A stretch of 64,000 nucleotides of DNA from an uncultured Draconibacterium sp. (GCF_963677565.1 NZ_OY781981.1:3526001-3590000), one strand, 5' to 3'. Shown: positions 44,011 through 53,055, numbered from the stretch's first letter. The notes: generated from the letters alone by a model not told the origin. Numbers and translations are program-made.

Positions 44011-45600
44011 ATGAAAAACACATTTTTAGCGGTTTTAACACCTGTATTGGCAGCGATTTTATTCGTGTCGTGCGGACAATCATCAGCACCAAAAAAGACT
44101 TTAGCACCGGAAGATCTGGCGGTAAAAGTTGACAAAAACCAGCAGACGAGAGTGTTGATTACTACAGATTTAGAAGTTGATGACATGAACGGCGTTCTTT
44201 TGAGCCTGATGTATGCCGATCAATATGACCTTGCCGGTATCGTGTGGTCGGCAGGCATGTATCATTTCCAGGGCGACGGTGGCAAGCATACGCTCGGGGA
44301 GATCACACCAAATTTCAGGTGTAGTGCCCAACATTGCGAGCATCGCGTGGAAAAACCAGCCGATCTTACGGAGTATCGTCCGGTTGATCCTACATGGCTC
44401 GACCGTATTTTGGATTATTACGAAGCCGATTATAAATTGATGAGCAAGAACAATCCGAATTACCCGACACCTGAGCATATGAGGAGTATTACCAAAGTCG
44501 GTAATATCGAATTCGAAGGTGATTACCGTTTCGAAACCGATGGTTCTAAATTTATCGAGGAATGTATTATGGACGATGATATGCGTCCGTTGTACATCCA
44601 GCATTGGGGCGGAATAAACACTACGGTACGTGCGCTGTACTCTATTTACGAGAAGTACCACGGCACGCCGGAGTGGGAGCAGGTGCTTGCAAAAGTAACC
44701 ACCAAACTTCGTATCGGTGGTGATGGCGAAGACAATTGCCGTGCCGACAGTAACATCGACGAGATGTTCCCCGGCCTGCAAAATGGTGGCTACGGAGGTG
44801 GCTTCTTCAGTTATGGTTCGTTCTTTGCATCGAGCTACAACTCTCCACTACGCGCCGATGATGAACTTCAGCCTTACCTTCATGCCGATTTCATTTTGGA
44901 TGCCTACAAAGAGGACCACGGAAAACTCTGTGAGGAGATTTGGCTGTATGGCGAAGGCCGTGCTATTTATGGCGAACCGATTATTTACAACTATGGATTG
45001 ATAACTTATATGGATTGGGCAAAATCGGCCGAACTCGGTTGGGGACCGGCCAATCTTGCGGATTATCCACGTGTTGACTTTAAACCTTACGACTGGAGTA
45101 TCTGCCAGTTCGGTTGCGCTTCTTTCATCAATATCGGACTCCGCTCGGATGTTACCAACAGCGGTCGCCAATTCTTTGGGCCAACACCTGAAACCTTTAA
45201 AAAGAGCAACCATTACACCATTGTAATGTGGGAAGAACTGGCGGCGCGTGCCGACTGGGCAATTTGCGAACCGCAAGACTGTAACCATGCTCCGATAGTA
45301 ACAGCTGACGAACTGGATTTCGCTGCTTCTCCGGGTCAGACGGTTTCTCTTTCCGGCAATGCGAAAGATCCTGACGGTGACACCTTAGTGGAAAAATGGT
45401 GGGTTCCTGCTTTCTCGTGCACCTACATGGATGGTAAAGCAGAAGGTCTGGCTGTTTCATCAGAGACCGGATGGAATATCGAATTCACAATTCCTGCCGA
45501 CGCAAAAGCGGGCGACAAATTCATTGTAAACCTTGAAGTGAAAGATGACGCCACTCGTCCGATGACTCGCTTTGCTCAATATGTAATAACCGTGTCGTAA
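44011..45600 (+). CDS. DUF1593 (Sde0182-like) lipoprotein, copy 4
   Basis: A 529-residue lipoprotein (lipobox FVSC, Cys21). The nucleoside-hydrolase-like domain has a variant acidic loop, TTDLEVDDMNGVLLSLMYA (Asp53, Asp57, Asp58), then GIVWSAGMYHFQGDGGKHTL, YPTPEHMRSITKVGNIEFEG, YIQHWGGINTTVRALYSIYE and a long insert rich in Gly and Tyr (NGGYGGGFFSYGSFFASSYN). The Ig-like C-terminus has DCNHAPIVTADELDFAASPG and AKDPDGDTLVEKWWVPAFS. It is the most divergent of the four full-length copies. Its stop overlaps the next start (TAATG), so it is translationally coupled to esterase copy 7, a hint that the two products act together. Confidence 0.9.
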   Translation: MKNTFLAVLTPVLAAILFVSCGQSSAPKKTLAPEDLAVKVDKNQQTRVLITTDLEVDDMNGVLLSLMYADQYDLAGIVWSAGMYHFQGDGGKHTLGEITPNFRCSAQHCEHRVEKPADLTEYRPVDPTWLDRILDYYEADYKLMSKNNPNYPTPEHMRSITKVGNIEFEGDYRFETDGSKFIEECIMDDDMRPLYIQHWGGINTTVRALYSIYEKYHGTPEWEQVLAKVTTKLRIGGDGEDNCRADSNIDEMFPGLQNGGYGGGFFSYGSFFASSYNSPLRADDELQPYLHADFILDAYKEDHGKLCEEIWLYGEGRAIYGEPIIYNYGLITYMDWAKSAELGWGPANLADYPRVDFKPYDWSICQFGCASFINIGLRSDVTNSGRQFFGPTPETFKKSNHYTIVMWEELAARADWAICEPQDCNHAPIVTADELDFAASPGQTVSLSGNAKDPDGDTLVEKWWVPAFSCTYMDGKAEGLAVSSETGWNIEFTIPADAKAGDKFIVNLEVKDDATRPMTRFAQYVITVS

Positions 45601-46466
45601 TGCAAAAATATTTTTACCTAACTATCCTGTTGCTTTTTATGAGCAGCGGGATAGTTTCTGCACAGTTTTTTATTGGCGGTAAGATCGAGTATAAAACTAT
45701 GCCCAGCAAAATTCTGAATGAAGATCGTGAATATTCGATATTCCTTCCGAAAGGGTATGACGAAAATACCGATAAAAGTTATCCCATTCTGTATTTATTG
45801 CATGGTGGCGGTGCCAGCCATAAAGAGTGGCCCGAGCAGGGGAAACTGGTTCAGGTGGCCAGTCAATTGATCGATTCGAAAGAGGCAACGGAAATGATCA
45901 TTGTTTGTCCGGAAGCCAATAAAACGTTTATGAATTATTTTAATAGTCCGGAGTGGCGGTACCAGGATTATTTCTTTGAAGAAATGATTCCGTACATCGA
46001 ATCAAACTACCGGGTTATCGGCGATAAAAAACACCGTGCCATTGCGGGCTTGTCGATGGGAGGCGGAGGAACTGTTGTTTACGCTTACAGCCACCCCGAG
46101 TTGTTTAATGTCGCTTTCGAAATGAGCGGTTATTTATACCGTCAGGATATATCTTCATTCGTTGGTCCGAGTAATCCAACTTTGGATAAAATGCAGCAGC
46201 TTGTTGAGGATAATAACTGTGTAAAGCTTATTAGAAATGCTGATGCTGAAAAAGTGGCTGCTTTAAAAACCGTAAACTGGTTTATCGATTGTGGCGATGA
46301 TGATTTCACTTTTGTGCCGAATATGGAGTTTGTTCTGGCGCTGAAAGAAAAACAAATTCCTTATGAACTCAGGGTTCGCAATGGCGGTCATATCTGGGAA
46401 TACTGGCACTCGGCTTTGTACATTGCTTTGCCTTACATAAGCGACTGTTTTAGAGAAGTAGAGTAG
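45600..46466 (+). CDS. Secreted CE1-like esterase, single-domain, copy 7
   Basis: A 288-residue protein whose ATG overlaps the stop of the preceding DUF1593 gene. A signal peptide (MQKYFYLTILLLFMSSGIVS) precedes a lone esterase domain: YSIFLPKGYDENTDKSYPIL, YLLHGGGASHKEWPEQGKLV, IIVCPEANKTFMNYFNSPEW, GLSMGGGGT (Ser about 152), FIDCGDDDFTFVPNMEFVLA and RNGGHIWEYWHSA. It pairs with copy 4 as the single-domain subgroup. A strong terminator 84 nt later ends the array operon. The reaction is probably ester removal from oligosaccharides in the periplasm or at the surface. Confidence 0.91.
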   Translation: MQKYFYLTILLLFMSSGIVSAQFFIGGKIEYKTMPSKILNEDREYSIFLPKGYDENTDKSYPILYLLHGGGASHKEWPEQGKLVQVASQLIDSKEATEMIIVCPEANKTFMNYFNSPEWRYQDYFFEEMIPYIESNYRVIGDKKHRAIAGLSMGGGGTVVYAYSHPELFNVAFEMSGYLYRQDISSFVGPSNPTLDKMQQLVEDNNCVKLIRNADAEKVAALKTVNWFIDCGDDDFTFVPNMEFVLALKEKQIPYELRVRNGGHIWEYWHSALYIALPYISDCFREVE

Positions 46467-46549
46467 GTGTTAATTGACGATCTTTTATTCTTTCTTTTTT
46501 TGGTAAGATTTAGTTCCTAAATATATAGTTTAGTTAATTAGTTAGTTTG

Positions 46550-46580
46550 ATCGATCCGGGCTTGTCCCGGATCGATTTTT
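46550..46580 (+). terminator. Rho-independent terminator ending the esterase array
   Basis: A perfect 11-bp stem (ATCGATCCGGG with CCCGGATCGAT), a 5-nt loop and a run of five T's. It marks the end of the sulfatase-to-esterase-7 transcription unit. Confidence 0.88.
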
Positions 46581-46664
46581 ATAACAATCTTATTATAATT
46601 GTGAAATAGAAAGATATATTATCATAAAAACTCGTCGTATTGTAGAACTATCAATAAATGAATC

Positions 46665-47801
46665 ATGAAAATTGCATTTAAAAAAAGGCTAAAGACAACA
46701 ACTTCTAATGAACGATTTCATTGTAACGGATATGAAATTGCTAATTGGAAATCAGTAAGAAGAAGATTCTTGTTACCGGTAATTTTTGTAATGATTTCAT
46801 TTTCAGTTTTTGCCCAACAGGAAAAGGGAACCGTAATTATTGATACAATTTATTCCCCCAATTTAGAAAATGATTTTGGAGAGAATCCAAAGCGAGCTGT
46901 TTCTGTGTATCTTCCTCCCAACTATCAAAACAGTGATCAACGTTACCCGGTTATCTATTTTCTACATGGTTTTATGGGAGATAACCAGATGATGGATATG
47001 ATGTCTGATTTACTTGATTTTGCCATTGCTACCAATAGAATTAAACCTTTTATAATGGTTATTCCCGACGAAAAAACCACTTACGACGGGAGTTTTTACA
47101 GTAACTCCGGAGTGTTTGGAAACTGGGAAGATTTTACAGCATTCGATTTGGTAAAGTATATGGATGAAAATTACCGTACGATCCCGCAAAAGGAAAGTCG
47201 AGGAATTACCGGCCACAGCATGGGCGGCTACGGTGCTTTAAAAATTGCCATGCATCATCCCGATATATTTAATACGGTTTATGCAATTAGTCCGGGTGCT
47301 TTAACGATTGTTGCTGAATATGGTCCCAACAGTAATACCTTTAGAGAATTGTCGACAATGAAGACCATTGATGATTTGAAAAAATCATATTTTGGTAGTG
47401 TGATGATGGCTTTTGGCCGTGCATGGTCGCCTAATCCCGACAACCCCCCGTTTTTCTGTGATTTCCCTTTTATGTATGACGGAGATGAGCTCACTGTTAA
47501 CCATGATGTATTGCAAAAATGGTACGAAAATATGCCCGTTCATATGATTGATGATAATCTGGAAAATCTGCAGCAACTAAAAGCAATCAAGCTGGACTGG
47601 GGGAGAAATGCAGGTGACAGATTTACTCTGCAGTGTGATATGTTTAGTCAGCGACTAGAAAATGTTGGTATCACTCATTTCGCTGAAGAATACATAGGAA
47701 CCCATGGAAGTGGAATTTATACAAAAGAGGGACGTATTCCACAACAGGTATTACCATTTTTCGATTTGTACCTGGATTTTAATAGTGAAGCGTACGAATA
47801 A
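46665..47801 (+). CDS. Secreted esterase-D-type alpha/beta hydrolase, copy 8 (divergent)
   Basis: A 378-residue esterase in its own unit after the array terminator. The N-terminus is unusual: about 37 polar residues precede the hydrophobic stretch RRRFLLPVIFVMISFSVFAQ, so the true start could be internal, but no better one is evident. The esterase has VSVYLPPNYQNSDQRYPVIY, FLHGFMGDNQMMDMM, FIMVIPDEKTTYDGSFYSNS, the elbow GHSMGGYGA (Ser about 185; GHSMGG instead of GLSMGG) and a late His in YIGTHGSGIY. It belongs to the S-formylglutathione hydrolase/antigen-85-like branch and is not a recent duplicate of the others. A role in the same deacylation set is inference. Confidence 0.87.
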   Translation: MKIAFKKRLKTTTSNERFHCNGYEIANWKSVRRRFLLPVIFVMISFSVFAQQEKGTVIIDTIYSPNLENDFGENPKRAVSVYLPPNYQNSDQRYPVIYFLHGFMGDNQMMDMMSDLLDFAIATNRIKPFIMVIPDEKTTYDGSFYSNSGVFGNWEDFTAFDLVKYMDENYRTIPQKESRGITGHSMGGYGALKIAMHHPDIFNTVYAISPGALTIVAEYGPNSNTFRELSTMKTIDDLKKSYFGSVMMAFGRAWSPNPDNPPFFCDFPFMYDGDELTVNHDVLQKWYENMPVHMIDDNLENLQQLKAIKLDWGRNAGDRFTLQCDMFSQRLENVGITHFAEEYIGTHGSGIYTKEGRIPQQVLPFFDLYLDFNSEAYE

Positions 47802-48391
47802 TTCTCTACATAAGTTTAAAGATCATATTGAGTATTTTATCCTTTGTTTTTAATGTTAATAGTTTATAAATAATCTATTTAATAGCGACTCTTGAACGCA
47901 TGACATATTCATTTGCTAAATTAAAGATGCAATTAAAGTGAAGAAATATTACCGGATAACAGATGGGTAATTTCTTTAAGTTTAACCATGGTATTTGCCC
48001 CGCTGCTTTTTCTGTATTTGAAATACGTAACCAAAGATTAAAAATTCAAAAACAAGCAATATTCTGGAATCGGGAGCTGTACCGGTTTTTGTAATAATCA
48101 GGTTGGAAACGGATCTATGTCAACCAATGCTACAGTTAATAGCATCGTTTATTAGACAATATCAAACGATACCAATGGAAATGAAATAAATGATAGATTG
48201 TGTCAATTTTCTAATTTGGTGCAACTTATAGTTCTGGTGTTATATTGAAAATAATCATTTAGTTATTGCAAAGGCACTTGTCTCGGAAGACGCCATCGCG
48301 GATGAAACATTTCATATCTTATAAGAAAATAAGACTTGTAAAAAATTGAAGGGAAAATTTGTTAATCTAAATATTTTCTTGTTAGTTTAGT
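47802..48391. other. Intergenic region with a possible gene remnant
   Basis: About 590 nt between the divergent esterase and the TetR gene contain no convincing gene. At 47941-48042 (plus strand) a frame closed by stops reads EEILPDNRWVISLSLTMVFA and then PLLFLYLKYVTKD, a membrane-helix-like tail followed by a stop. It has no ATG before the helix and looks like the last piece of a lost membrane protein, or chance. Confidence 0.35.
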
Positions 48392-48419
48392 GGAAAATAT
48401 ATTCAGCTAAATATTTTCC
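48392..48419 (+). promoter_or_regulatory. Inverted repeat upstream of the tetR-type gene (likely autoregulatory operator)
   Basis: GGAAAATAT (48392-48400) and ATATTTTCC (48411-48419) form a perfect 9-bp inverted repeat with a 10-nt spacer, ending 12 nt before the regulator's ATG. A third half-like copy, ATATTTTC, lies at 48371-48378. TetR proteins commonly bind such repeats to repress their own gene. Confidence 0.6.
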
Positions 48420-48431
48420 GATTATTCAATT

Positions 48432-49034
48432 ATGAAAGATAGAATTATATCAAAAGCTTCAGACGAATTCCTGCAAAAAGGAGTACGAAACATGTCGGTA
48501 CAAAGTCTGGTTGTTTTGTTGGGAATATCAACCAAAACCTTTTACAAATATTTTAAGAACAAAGAAGAACTACTTGAAGAAGTTTTAACACTGCATTATA
48601 ACCAACAATTTAAGTTAATTCAGGAATATTCAAAAGAACAAAATCCGGTATTTGTTTTCTTAAAGGTGTGGATGAAAGCTTTTCAGGTAGATAATGATGT
48701 AAACAATAAATTTTATTCCGATATACATAATTACTATCCCGAACTTGAACGAAGAGTGGAGTCAAGAGTAAGCAATACTTTTTGGTTAGAGTTTCAGCGG
48801 TTGATTCAAGCCGGAATCAATGAGGGATTGTTTCTGAAAAATATCTTACCCGAAGTAGTTATGGAGTCGATAGCGGTTTTATACGGTACAGCAGTTCGTA
48901 CAGACCAGTTTGTTAAGTTTCAGATTTCTGCTGACCAGGCGTTTCTGAATACGGTGGCTCTTGTAATTCGAGGAATTTGTACCCTAAAGGGGGGGATTTA
49001 CTTTGACAACTATTTTGAAGCTCATCAAAAATAG
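48432..49034 (+). CDS. TetR-family transcriptional regulator
   Basis: A 200-residue regulator. The N-terminal helix-turn-helix (about 3-55: DRIISKASDEFLQKGVRNMS, LGISTKTFYKYFKNKEELLE) is typical of TetR; the C-terminal helical ligand domain (about 70-195) is variable, as usual. A strong inverted repeat directly upstream suggests autorepression. It is followed 67 nt later by a small secreted protein gene on the same strand, which it may also control. The ligand is not predictable. Confidence 0.93.
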   Translation: MKDRIISKASDEFLQKGVRNMSVQSLVVLLGISTKTFYKYFKNKEELLEEVLTLHYNQQFKLIQEYSKEQNPVFVFLKVWMKAFQVDNDVNNKFYSDIHNYYPELERRVESRVSNTFWLEFQRLIQAGINEGLFLKNILPEVVMESIAVLYGTAVRTDQFVKFQISADQAFLNTVALVIRGICTLKGGIYFDNYFEAHQK

Positions 49035-49101
49035 AGATATAACTTAAAATCAATAAAGAGAGTTTGAAACAGAGTTTATTAATTATCAAAAAACCAGAAT
49101 T

Positions 49102-49473
49102 ATGAAAAAAGTAAGAATGATTTTGTCAACTGTATTTATTCTTGTAGTAGCCATTAGTGCACAGGCTCAGGATTCCGATCCGGATTATTTTGCCGGCGAC
49201 TGGAAAGTTGTTTTAAAAGGCACTCCAAGCGGCGATGCAGAGATGGTCATGCACCTTGAAAGAGTAGATGGAAAATTGACTGGAGAAATGCGAGCTGAAG
49301 GTATAGACCCATCAAAATTTAAAACAGTTTCAGAAAAAGAAGCAGAGATTACTGTAAATTATATGACTATGGGATATGATATTAATATCACATTTAAGAA
49401 AGTTGACGACAATAATCTGAAAGGCAGTTTAATGGGCATGTTTGATGCCACCGGCGAAAGAATAGTCGAATAG
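49102..49473 (+). CDS. Small secreted protein of unknown function
   Basis: A 123-residue protein with a signal peptide (MKKVRMILSTVFILVVAISA, cleaved near QAQ) and a mature part of about 100 residues with alternating beta strands: YFAGDWKVVLKGTPSGDAEM, HLERVDGKLTGEMRAEG, ITVNYMTMGYDINITFKKVD, LKGSLMGMFDATGERIVE. The pattern 'GDWK... G... M... L.R.DGKLTG' resembles small lipocalin-like or beta-barrel secreted proteins of Bacteroidota that carry no known catalytic residues. It is probably co-transcribed with the TetR gene and ends at a clear terminator. I cannot assign a function. Confidence 0.8.
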   Translation: MKKVRMILSTVFILVVAISAQAQDSDPDYFAGDWKVVLKGTPSGDAEMVMHLERVDGKLTGEMRAEGIDPSKFKTVSEKEAEITVNYMTMGYDINITFKKVDDNNLKGSLMGMFDATGERIVE

Positions 49474-49483
49474 TTGAATGTGG

Positions 49484-49510
49484 AAAGGAGGCGTTGTGCC
49501 TCCTTTTCTT
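49484..49510 (+). terminator. Rho-independent terminator after the small secreted protein gene
   Basis: AAAGGAGGC pairs with GCCTCCTTT (9 bp, 5-nt loop), followed by a TCTTTT tract. It isolates the TetR unit from the GH106 gene. Confidence 0.85.
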
Positions 49511-49643
49511 TTGTAATCACTTTATGTAACATTCTTGATGATTAAAATTATTCCAAGATAAAAATAGTGAGATTATAAAACCTCAATAATTCGATATTAA
49601 AATATCTTACAAGCAGAAAATCGACATAAACGAATTAAATGAT

Positions 49644-52600
49644 ATGAAAATAAACAACCTTACCTTATTGATTGCGATGGCTCTTTTAGTAAGCCTGTTT
49701 TCATGTTCGCAAAACGATAATGAAACCCATAATGAGAATTTATACGCAGAATTTAAAAACCCAGGGAAAGAAGCACGCCCTCGTGTTTGGTGGCACTGGA
49801 TGAACGGTAATGTTACCAAAGACGGTATAAATAAAGACCTGCACTGGATGAAGAAAAGTGGTATTGGAGGTTTTCAGAATTTCGATGCAGGATTGATGAC
49901 TCCTCAAATTGTTGAGAAAAGGCTAACGTATATGACACCCGAATGGAAGGATGCCTTTAAATATGCCACTAACCTGGCAGATTCACTTGATCTGGAAATG
50001 GCGATTGCCGGTTCTCCGGGCTGGAGCCAGACCGGTGGCCCCTGGGTGGAGCCAAAAGATGGAATGAAGAAACTGGTTTGGAGAGAGCTTCGTGTGGAAG
50101 GAGGTCAATCATTTAATAAGAAACTGCCAGAACCATATACAACATCAGGTACTTTTCAGAATATACCCATGTCTGGGGAAATGGCTTTAACAGGCGCTGA
50201 TGCAGAACATGCTCCTGAATATTATCAGGATGTTGCCGTTCTCGCGTATAGGCTCCCTGAAAATGATATCACGCTAGCTCAATTAAATCCAAAAGTTAGT
50301 TCAAGTGGTGGAAGTTTTGAATTAGTACAGTTAACTGACGGTGATTTGGCTACTACACAACTGCTCCCGGTAACCAAACAGGGAGATTATGCCTGGATTC
50401 AGTTTGAATTTCCACAAGCACAAACAATCAGATCGATTTCTATCGTTGGAGGAGGGGTAAGAGAGCAGTGGGGAGCTGTGCCTCCGCCTGACACCCGAAA
50501 TTTACAAGCAAGCGATAACGGAAAGGATTTTAGGGATGTTTGTGCGTTACCGCTTGGAGGCGTTGAGCAACAAACAATTGCTATTCCGGAAACAACAGCA
50601 AAATATTTCAGAATAAACTTTCAAAATCCACCTGCTTCAGAGTTTGCCAGTTTAGCGGCTATATTCGGCGGACAAACGGAAGAAGTAAAAGGTACCGGGA
50701 TCGCAGAAATTGTTTTAAGCCCGATAACGCGTATTAATCATGCCGAAGAGAAAGCTGGATTTGCTGCAGAATTTGACCTGAGTGAGTACCCAACACCTGA
50801 AGCGAATGAGGCGATTGATCAAAGTACAGTGGTTGATCTCACGGATAACATGAGTGAGGACGGAACATTGAACTGGGATATTCCTGAAGGAAACTGGAAG
50901 ATTGTTCGTTATGGTTATTCACTTACCGGAAAGGAAAACCATCCCGCATCGCCTGAGGCAACAGGATTGGAAGTGGATAAAATTGATGGTCGGGCAGTAA
51001 GGGATTATTTCAATAATTACCTCGATCAATACAAAGATGCAACAGGAGGTTTGATGGGCGAGAAAGGATTGCAATACATCATTACCGATAGTTATGAAGC
51101 AGGGCAAATGACCTGGACACCTTTGATGGCACAAGAATTTGAAACACGCAGAGGATACAACCTGATTCCCTGGTTACCCGTTTTAACCGGGGAGATTATC
51201 GAAAGCTCTGAAGCCAGCGAAAAGTTTCTCTGGGATTGGAGAAAAACCATTGGTGAAATGATTGCGGAATATCATTACGATCAGTTGACGGATATTTTAG
51301 CAGAACGTGGCATGGCTCGCTATACAGAATCACATGAAAACGGTCGTCTTTATTTGGTTGATGGAATGGATGCCAAACGAAAAGCAGCAGTTCCCATGTC
51401 GGCGATGTGGGTGCCGGGTGGGGCAGGATCAGCTTTACCGATGGCTCAGGCAGATATTCGTGAGTCAGCTTCAGTGGCACATATCTATGGTAAAAAATAT
51501 GTTGCGGCCGAATCACTTACTGCTATGGGATTAATGGGGAATGCATGGTCGTACTGCCCCGAAAACCTGAAACCGACTGCCGACCTGGAACTGGCAAATG
51601 GATTGAACCGTTTTGTAATCCACACTTCTGTGCACCAACCTGTTGATGATAAAATTCCGGGTTTGGGATTGATGATCTTTGGTCAGTGGTTTAACCGTCA
51701 CGATACCTGGTCGGAGCAAGCCAAAGCATGGACCGATTACCTGGCACGTAGTTCGTACCTCCTGCAGCAAGGTAATTTTGTGGCGGATGTTGTGTATTAT
51801 TATGGTGAAGACAATAACATAACCGGCTTATTCGGGCACCAGCTACCGGATATTCCCAAAGGTTATAATTTCGACTTTATCAATCCTGATGCATTGATTA
51901 ATTTATTGGCGGTTGAAGATGGAAAATTAGTAACGCCAAGTGGAATGACATATAAGATTCTGGCTCTTGACGATAACACCAAAACCATGTCGTTACCTGT
52001 TCTCCGGAAACTGGCGAAACTGGCGAATGACGGAGCAATTATTGTTGGATCACGTCCTGTGCAAAAGGCCGGTTTGCAGGGCGGTGAAGAAGAGTTTAAG
52101 CAACTGGTGGATGAGATTTGGAATACTGGAAAATCAACTGTTCATGAAAATGAAAGCATGGAGCAGGTGTTACGTTCATTGAATCTGAATCCGGACTTCA
52201 GCTATTACGCAGATAGTGATCTGGAATTACTGAATGTTCACAGAAAAGTTGGTAATACAGATATATACTGGGTGAATAACAGGAGTAACAATTTTGAATC
52301 AGTAAAAGCAACATTCCGGGTATCGGGTAAAAAACCTGAAATCTGGCATCCCGAGACAGGTGACAAGGAAGATATTTCGTACACGATTGGCAATGGAATG
52401 ACAACTGTAACGCTTGATCTGACTCCAAACGATGCCGTATTTGTGGTCTTCGATCAAGCAACAAAAGAGAAGCAGGTTGAACTTCCGAAAAAGGTAAAAG
52501 AAGAAGTTAAAACGATAGAAGGACCATGGGATATTGCTTTCCAGCCAGACAGGGGAGCACCTGCAAACGCAACGTTTGAAAAATTGGAGTCTTATACCGA

Positions 52601-52985
52601 AAATGCTGATAAGGGAATCAAATACTTTTCAGGAACCGCCACCTACACCAATACTTTTGAGCTTGCTGATGAGGATATTCAGTCGGGCAAACTGAGTGTG
52701 GATTTGGGAGATGTAAAAAATCTTGCTGAAGTAACGGTTAATGGCAAAAATCTTGGAGTAATCTGGAAAAAGCCATTTAAAATCGATATTTCCGATGTTG
52801 CTCAGCCAGGCGAGAACACACTGGAAGTAAAAGTGATCAATTTGTGGGTAAATCGTTTAATTGGGGATTTACAACCCGATGCTACAGAAAAGTTCACCTA
52901 TACAACTATGTCATTTTACCAGGCAAATTCTCCGCTTCTTTCATCCGGATTATTAGGACCGGTTAAAGTTATTGGATCTAAATAA
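49644..52985 (+). CDS. GH106-family alpha-L-rhamnosidase, lipoprotein
   Basis: A 1113-residue lipoprotein (lipobox SLFSC, Cys21). The GH106 signature starts at about residue 40 (FKNPGKEARPRVWWHWMNGN, KSGIGGFQNFDAG), with AGSPGWSQTGGPWVEPKDGM, a discoidin-like insert (LVQLTDGDLATTQLLP), and the catalytic barrel with IITDSYEAGQMTW, RRGYNLIPWLPVLTGEII, ESHENGRLYLVDGMDAKRK and YVAAESLTAMG, where conserved Glu residues act. The C-terminus has a GH2-like jelly roll (GPWDIAFQPDRGAPANATFE, LSVDLGDVKNLAEVTVNGKN). GH106 enzymes remove terminal alpha-L-rhamnose from rhamnogalacturonans, arabinogalactans and ulvan-like glycans. It is the only conventional glycosidase here, bounded by terminators on both sides. 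Confidence 0.93.
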   Translation: MKINNLTLLIAMALLVSLFSCSQNDNETHNENLYAEFKNPGKEARPRVWWHWMNGNVTKDGINKDLHWMKKSGIGGFQNFDAGLMTPQIVEKRLTYMTPEWKDAFKYATNLADSLDLEMAIAGSPGWSQTGGPWVEPKDGMKKLVWRELRVEGGQSFNKKLPEPYTTSGTFQNIPMSGEMALTGADAEHAPEYYQDVAVLAYRLPENDITLAQLNPKVSSSGGSFELVQLTDGDLATTQLLPVTKQGDYAWIQFEFPQAQTIRSISIVGGGVREQWGAVPPPDTRNLQASDNGKDFRDVCALPLGGVEQQTIAIPETTAKYFRINFQNPPASEFASLAAIFGGQTEEVKGTGIAEIVLSPITRINHAEEKAGFAAEFDLSEYPTPEANEAIDQSTVVDLTDNMSEDGTLNWDIPEGNWKIVRYGYSLTGKENHPASPEATGLEVDKIDGRAVRDYFNNYLDQYKDATGGLMGEKGLQYIITDSYEAGQMTWTPLMAQEFETRRGYNLIPWLPVLTGEIIESSEASEKFLWDWRKTIGEMIAEYHYDQLTDILAERGMARYTESHENGRLYLVDGMDAKRKAAVPMSAMWVPGGAGSALPMAQADIRESASVAHIYGKKYVAAESLTAMGLMGNAWSYCPENLKPTADLELANGLNRFVIHTSVHQPVDDKIPGLGLMIFGQWFNRHDTWSEQAKAWTDYLARSSYLLQQGNFVADVVYYYGEDNNITGLFGHQLPDIPKGYNFDFINPDALINLLAVEDGKLVTPSGMTYKILALDDNTKTMSLPVLRKLAKLANDGAIIVGSRPVQKAGLQGGEEEFKQLVDEIWNTGKSTVHENESMEQVLRSLNLNPDFSYYADSDLELLNVHRKVGNTDIYWVNNRSNNFESVKATFRVSGKKPEIWHPETGDKEDISYTIGNGMTTVTLDLTPNDAVFVVFDQATKEKQVELPKKVKEEVKTIEGPWDIAFQPDRGAPANATFEKLESYTENADKGIKYFSGTATYTNTFELADEDIQSGKLSVDLGDVKNLAEVTVNGKNLGVIWKKPFKIDISDVAQPGENTLEVKVINLWVNRLIGDLQPDATEKFTYTTMSFYQANSPLLSSGLLGPVKVIGSK

Positions 52986-53019
52986 GCTAAAGAATAACTT
53001 ACGAAAGAGGCATAATAAA

Positions 53020-53055
53020 CAGGCTGTTATGTTAGCGCATAACGGCCTGGTTTTT
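53020..53055 (+). terminator. Rho-independent terminator after the GH106 gene
   Basis: A 12-bp stem (CAGGCTGTTATG with CATAACGGCCTG, one G-U pair) and 6-nt loop precede GTTTTT. It lies between the plus-strand GH106 gene and the minus-strand gene at 53127. Confidence 0.88.

Noticed and set aside
33629..46466. Biosynthetic (secondary-metabolite) cluster of alpha/beta hydrolases
   Set aside because: All products have export signals and several carry glycan-type E-set domains; no synthases or carrier proteins are present.
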